A stretch of DNA of 6,281 nucleotides from Rhodoferax sp. (GTDB lineage Bacteria > Pseudomonadota > Gammaproteobacteria > Burkholderiales > Burkholderiaceae_C), in assembly GCA_029946045.1 (NCBI GenBank), contig JAQSDS010000095.1, positions 1-6,281 on the forward strand, read 5' to 3'. This document shows positions 5,371-6,281 of this stretch, piece after piece; the stretch's first letter is position 1; each line of letters starts with the position of its first letter. Below the pieces are notes generated by a model, which did no database searches, was not told the origin of the DNA, and was given only the letters and a program-made list of their open reading frames with translations. The position numbers were made by a program, and so were the translations under genes.

Positions 5371-5379
5371 ACACGACCC

Positions 5380-6281
5380 ATGAAACGGATGCTGATCAAC
5401 GCGACGCAGGCAGAAGAACGCCGCCTCGCCATTGTCGACGGACAAAAATTACTCGACTACGAAATCGAAATTGAAGGGCGCGAACAGCGCAAGGGCAATA
5501 TTTACAAAGCCGTGGTGACACGTGTCGAGCCCTCACTCGAAGCCTGCTTTGTCGACTACGGCGAAGAACGTCACGGCTTTCTGCCGTTCAAGGAAATCTC
5601 CAAACAGTATTTCCAACAAGGCGTTGCCGTCAGCCAGGCACGCATCCAGGACGCCATCCGGGAAGGCCAGGAACTGCTGGTCCAAGTGGAAAAAGAAGAG
5701 CGCGGCAACAAGGGCGCAGCCCTCACCACGTTTGTGTCATTGGCCGGTCGCTACGTGGTGCTGATGCCCAACAACCCGCGCGGTGGCGGTGTTTCGCGCC
5801 GCATTGAAGGCGAAGACCGCGCCGAGCTCAAGGAAGCGCTGGACCAGCTCGAATACCCCAACGGCATGAGCATCATTGCCCGCACCGCCGGCATTGGCCG
5901 TGCCGCGCCCGAACTGCAATGGGACCTGAACTACCTGCTCAAACTGTGGACCGCCATTGACGGCGCAGCCAAGGGCGGCAAGGGCGCGTTCCTGATTTAC
6001 CAGGAATCCAGCCTGGTGATTCGCGCCATCCGCGACTATTTCAACCACGACATCGGCGACATCCTGATCGACACCGACGACGTGTACGAGCAGGCCCAGC
6101 AGTTCATGGCGCATGTCATGCCCGAGCACGCCGCACGCGTCAAGCGCTACCGCGACGACGCACCGCTGTTCAGCCGCTTCCAGATCGAGCACCAGATCGA
6201 ATCAGCCTACGCCCGCACGGTCACGCTGCCAAGCGGTGGCGCCATTGTGATTGACCACACCGAAGCACTGGTGTCGGTCGA
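5380..6281 (+). CDS. rne: Ribonuclease E, N-terminal part, cut by window edge
   Basis: Three hundred codons plus two bases run off the right edge. The protein starts [10 protein letters not shown], as E. coli RNase E does, and aligns along its length with the catalytic half: the first part of the RNase H-like domain (1-35), the S1 RNA-binding domain (about 36-125, with F57 and F67 equivalent to E. coli residues), the 5'-sensor region (A-R-T-A-G-I-G, R168 and T169), and the second RNase H-like part (about 215-278). [10 protein letters not shown] (283-292) leads into the DNase I-like domain. The incomplete last codon GA aligns with the first catalytic aspartate (E. coli D303), so metal-binding and Zn-link residues lie outside the window. 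RNase E starts decay of most mRNAs and processes rRNA and tRNA precursors as the degradosome scaffold. R-E-L-type RNase G is less likely given the MKRMLINAT start. Confidence 0.97.
   Translation, partial: MKRMLINATQAEERRLAIVDGQKLLDYEIEIEGREQRKGNIYKAVVTRVEPSLEACFVDYGEERHGFLPFKEISKQYFQQGVAVSQARIQDAIREGQELLVQVEKEERGNKGAALTTFVSLAGRYVVLMPNNPRGGGVSRRIEGEDRAELKEALDQLEYPNGMSIIARTAGIGRAAPELQWDLNYLLKLWTAIDGAAKGGKGAFLIYQESSLVIRAIRDYFNHDIGDILIDTDDVYEQAQQFMAHVMPEHAARVKRYRDDAPLFSRFQIEHQIESAYARTVTLPSGGAIVIDHTEALVSV

Larger units (their letters stand above)
4859..5379 (+). promoter_or_regulatory. Candidate structured 5' leader of rne / rluC-rne intergenic region
   Basis: A 521-base stretch with no recognisable protein gene, about 50% GC by hand count against the GC-rich flanks. 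It contains at least six perfect short inverted repeats, most strikingly 8-bp stems at 5060-5082 and 5131-5150, and smaller ones at 4911-4926, 4983-4997, 5198-5214, 5257-5283 and 5331-5345. It also has a 10-bp palindrome GTTGATCAAC (5104-5113), a C-rich G-poor tract (about 5215-5262) and a strong ribosome binding site before rne. In E. coli the rne gene has a long (361-nt) leader whose hairpins are bound by RNase E for autoregulation; I infer an analogous, not demonstrably homologous, leader. The exact 5' end is unknown. Confidence 0.5.

Noticed and set aside
5161..5445. 94-codon minus-strand frame overlapping the rne start
   Set aside because: It overlaps the conserved beginning of rne and the leader hairpins, has no recognisable domain, and its neighbour frame 4994-5194 is equally featureless.
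5380..6281. RNase G (rng) instead of RNase E
   Set aside because: The start MKRMLINAT, the [12 protein letters not shown] segment and the divergent rluC neighbour all match RNase E.

Overview
The window reads as chromosomal DNA of a betaproteobacterium of the order Burkholderiales, most likely family Comamonadaceae (Rhodoferax/Polaromonas-like). This is inferred from GC-rich codon use, the close match of each protein to known housekeeping families, and a gene order I recall as common in this group. No mobile element, CRISPR array, tRNA or rRNA is visible. Seven of the eight genes look intact; yceD and rne are cut by the window edges.

Left part (1-1725). A truncated yceD/DUF177 gene on the minus strand runs off the left edge, normally towards rpmF and the fatty-acid synthesis genes. 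It is divergent, with a 25-bp gap, from a plus-strand pair: a YceF-type Maf nucleotide pyrophosphatase, and an RsmI-like SAM-dependent methyltransferase whose start overlaps the maf stop as ATGA.

Middle (1733-4858). A compact four-gene minus-strand operon is transcribed in the order rluC, HAD phosphatase, Rieske protein, S49 peptidase (sppA). Junctions are a 4-bp overlap, 9 bp and 1 bp. It converges on the methyltransferase gene with only 7 bp between stops and no clear intergenic terminator.

Right part (4859-6281). About 520 nt without a recognised gene separates rluC from the divergent rne (RNase E), whose first 300 codons are present. The region is about 50% GC by hand count, below the flanking genes. 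It holds several perfect inverted repeats, a C-rich G-poor tract and a canonical Shine-Dalgarno site before rne. E. coli also has rluC divergent from rne, with a long structured 5' leader through which RNase E represses its own synthesis. The region here is the best candidate for a poorly described regulatory system: an rne leader of Comamonadaceae type.

Functionally the window groups RNA-centred genes (RluC on 23S rRNA, an RsmI-like enzyme possibly on 16S rRNA, RNase E on mRNA decay and rRNA processing, YceD-family proteins near ribosomal protein genes) with housekeeping and sanitation enzymes (Maf, HAD phosphatase, S49 peptidase).
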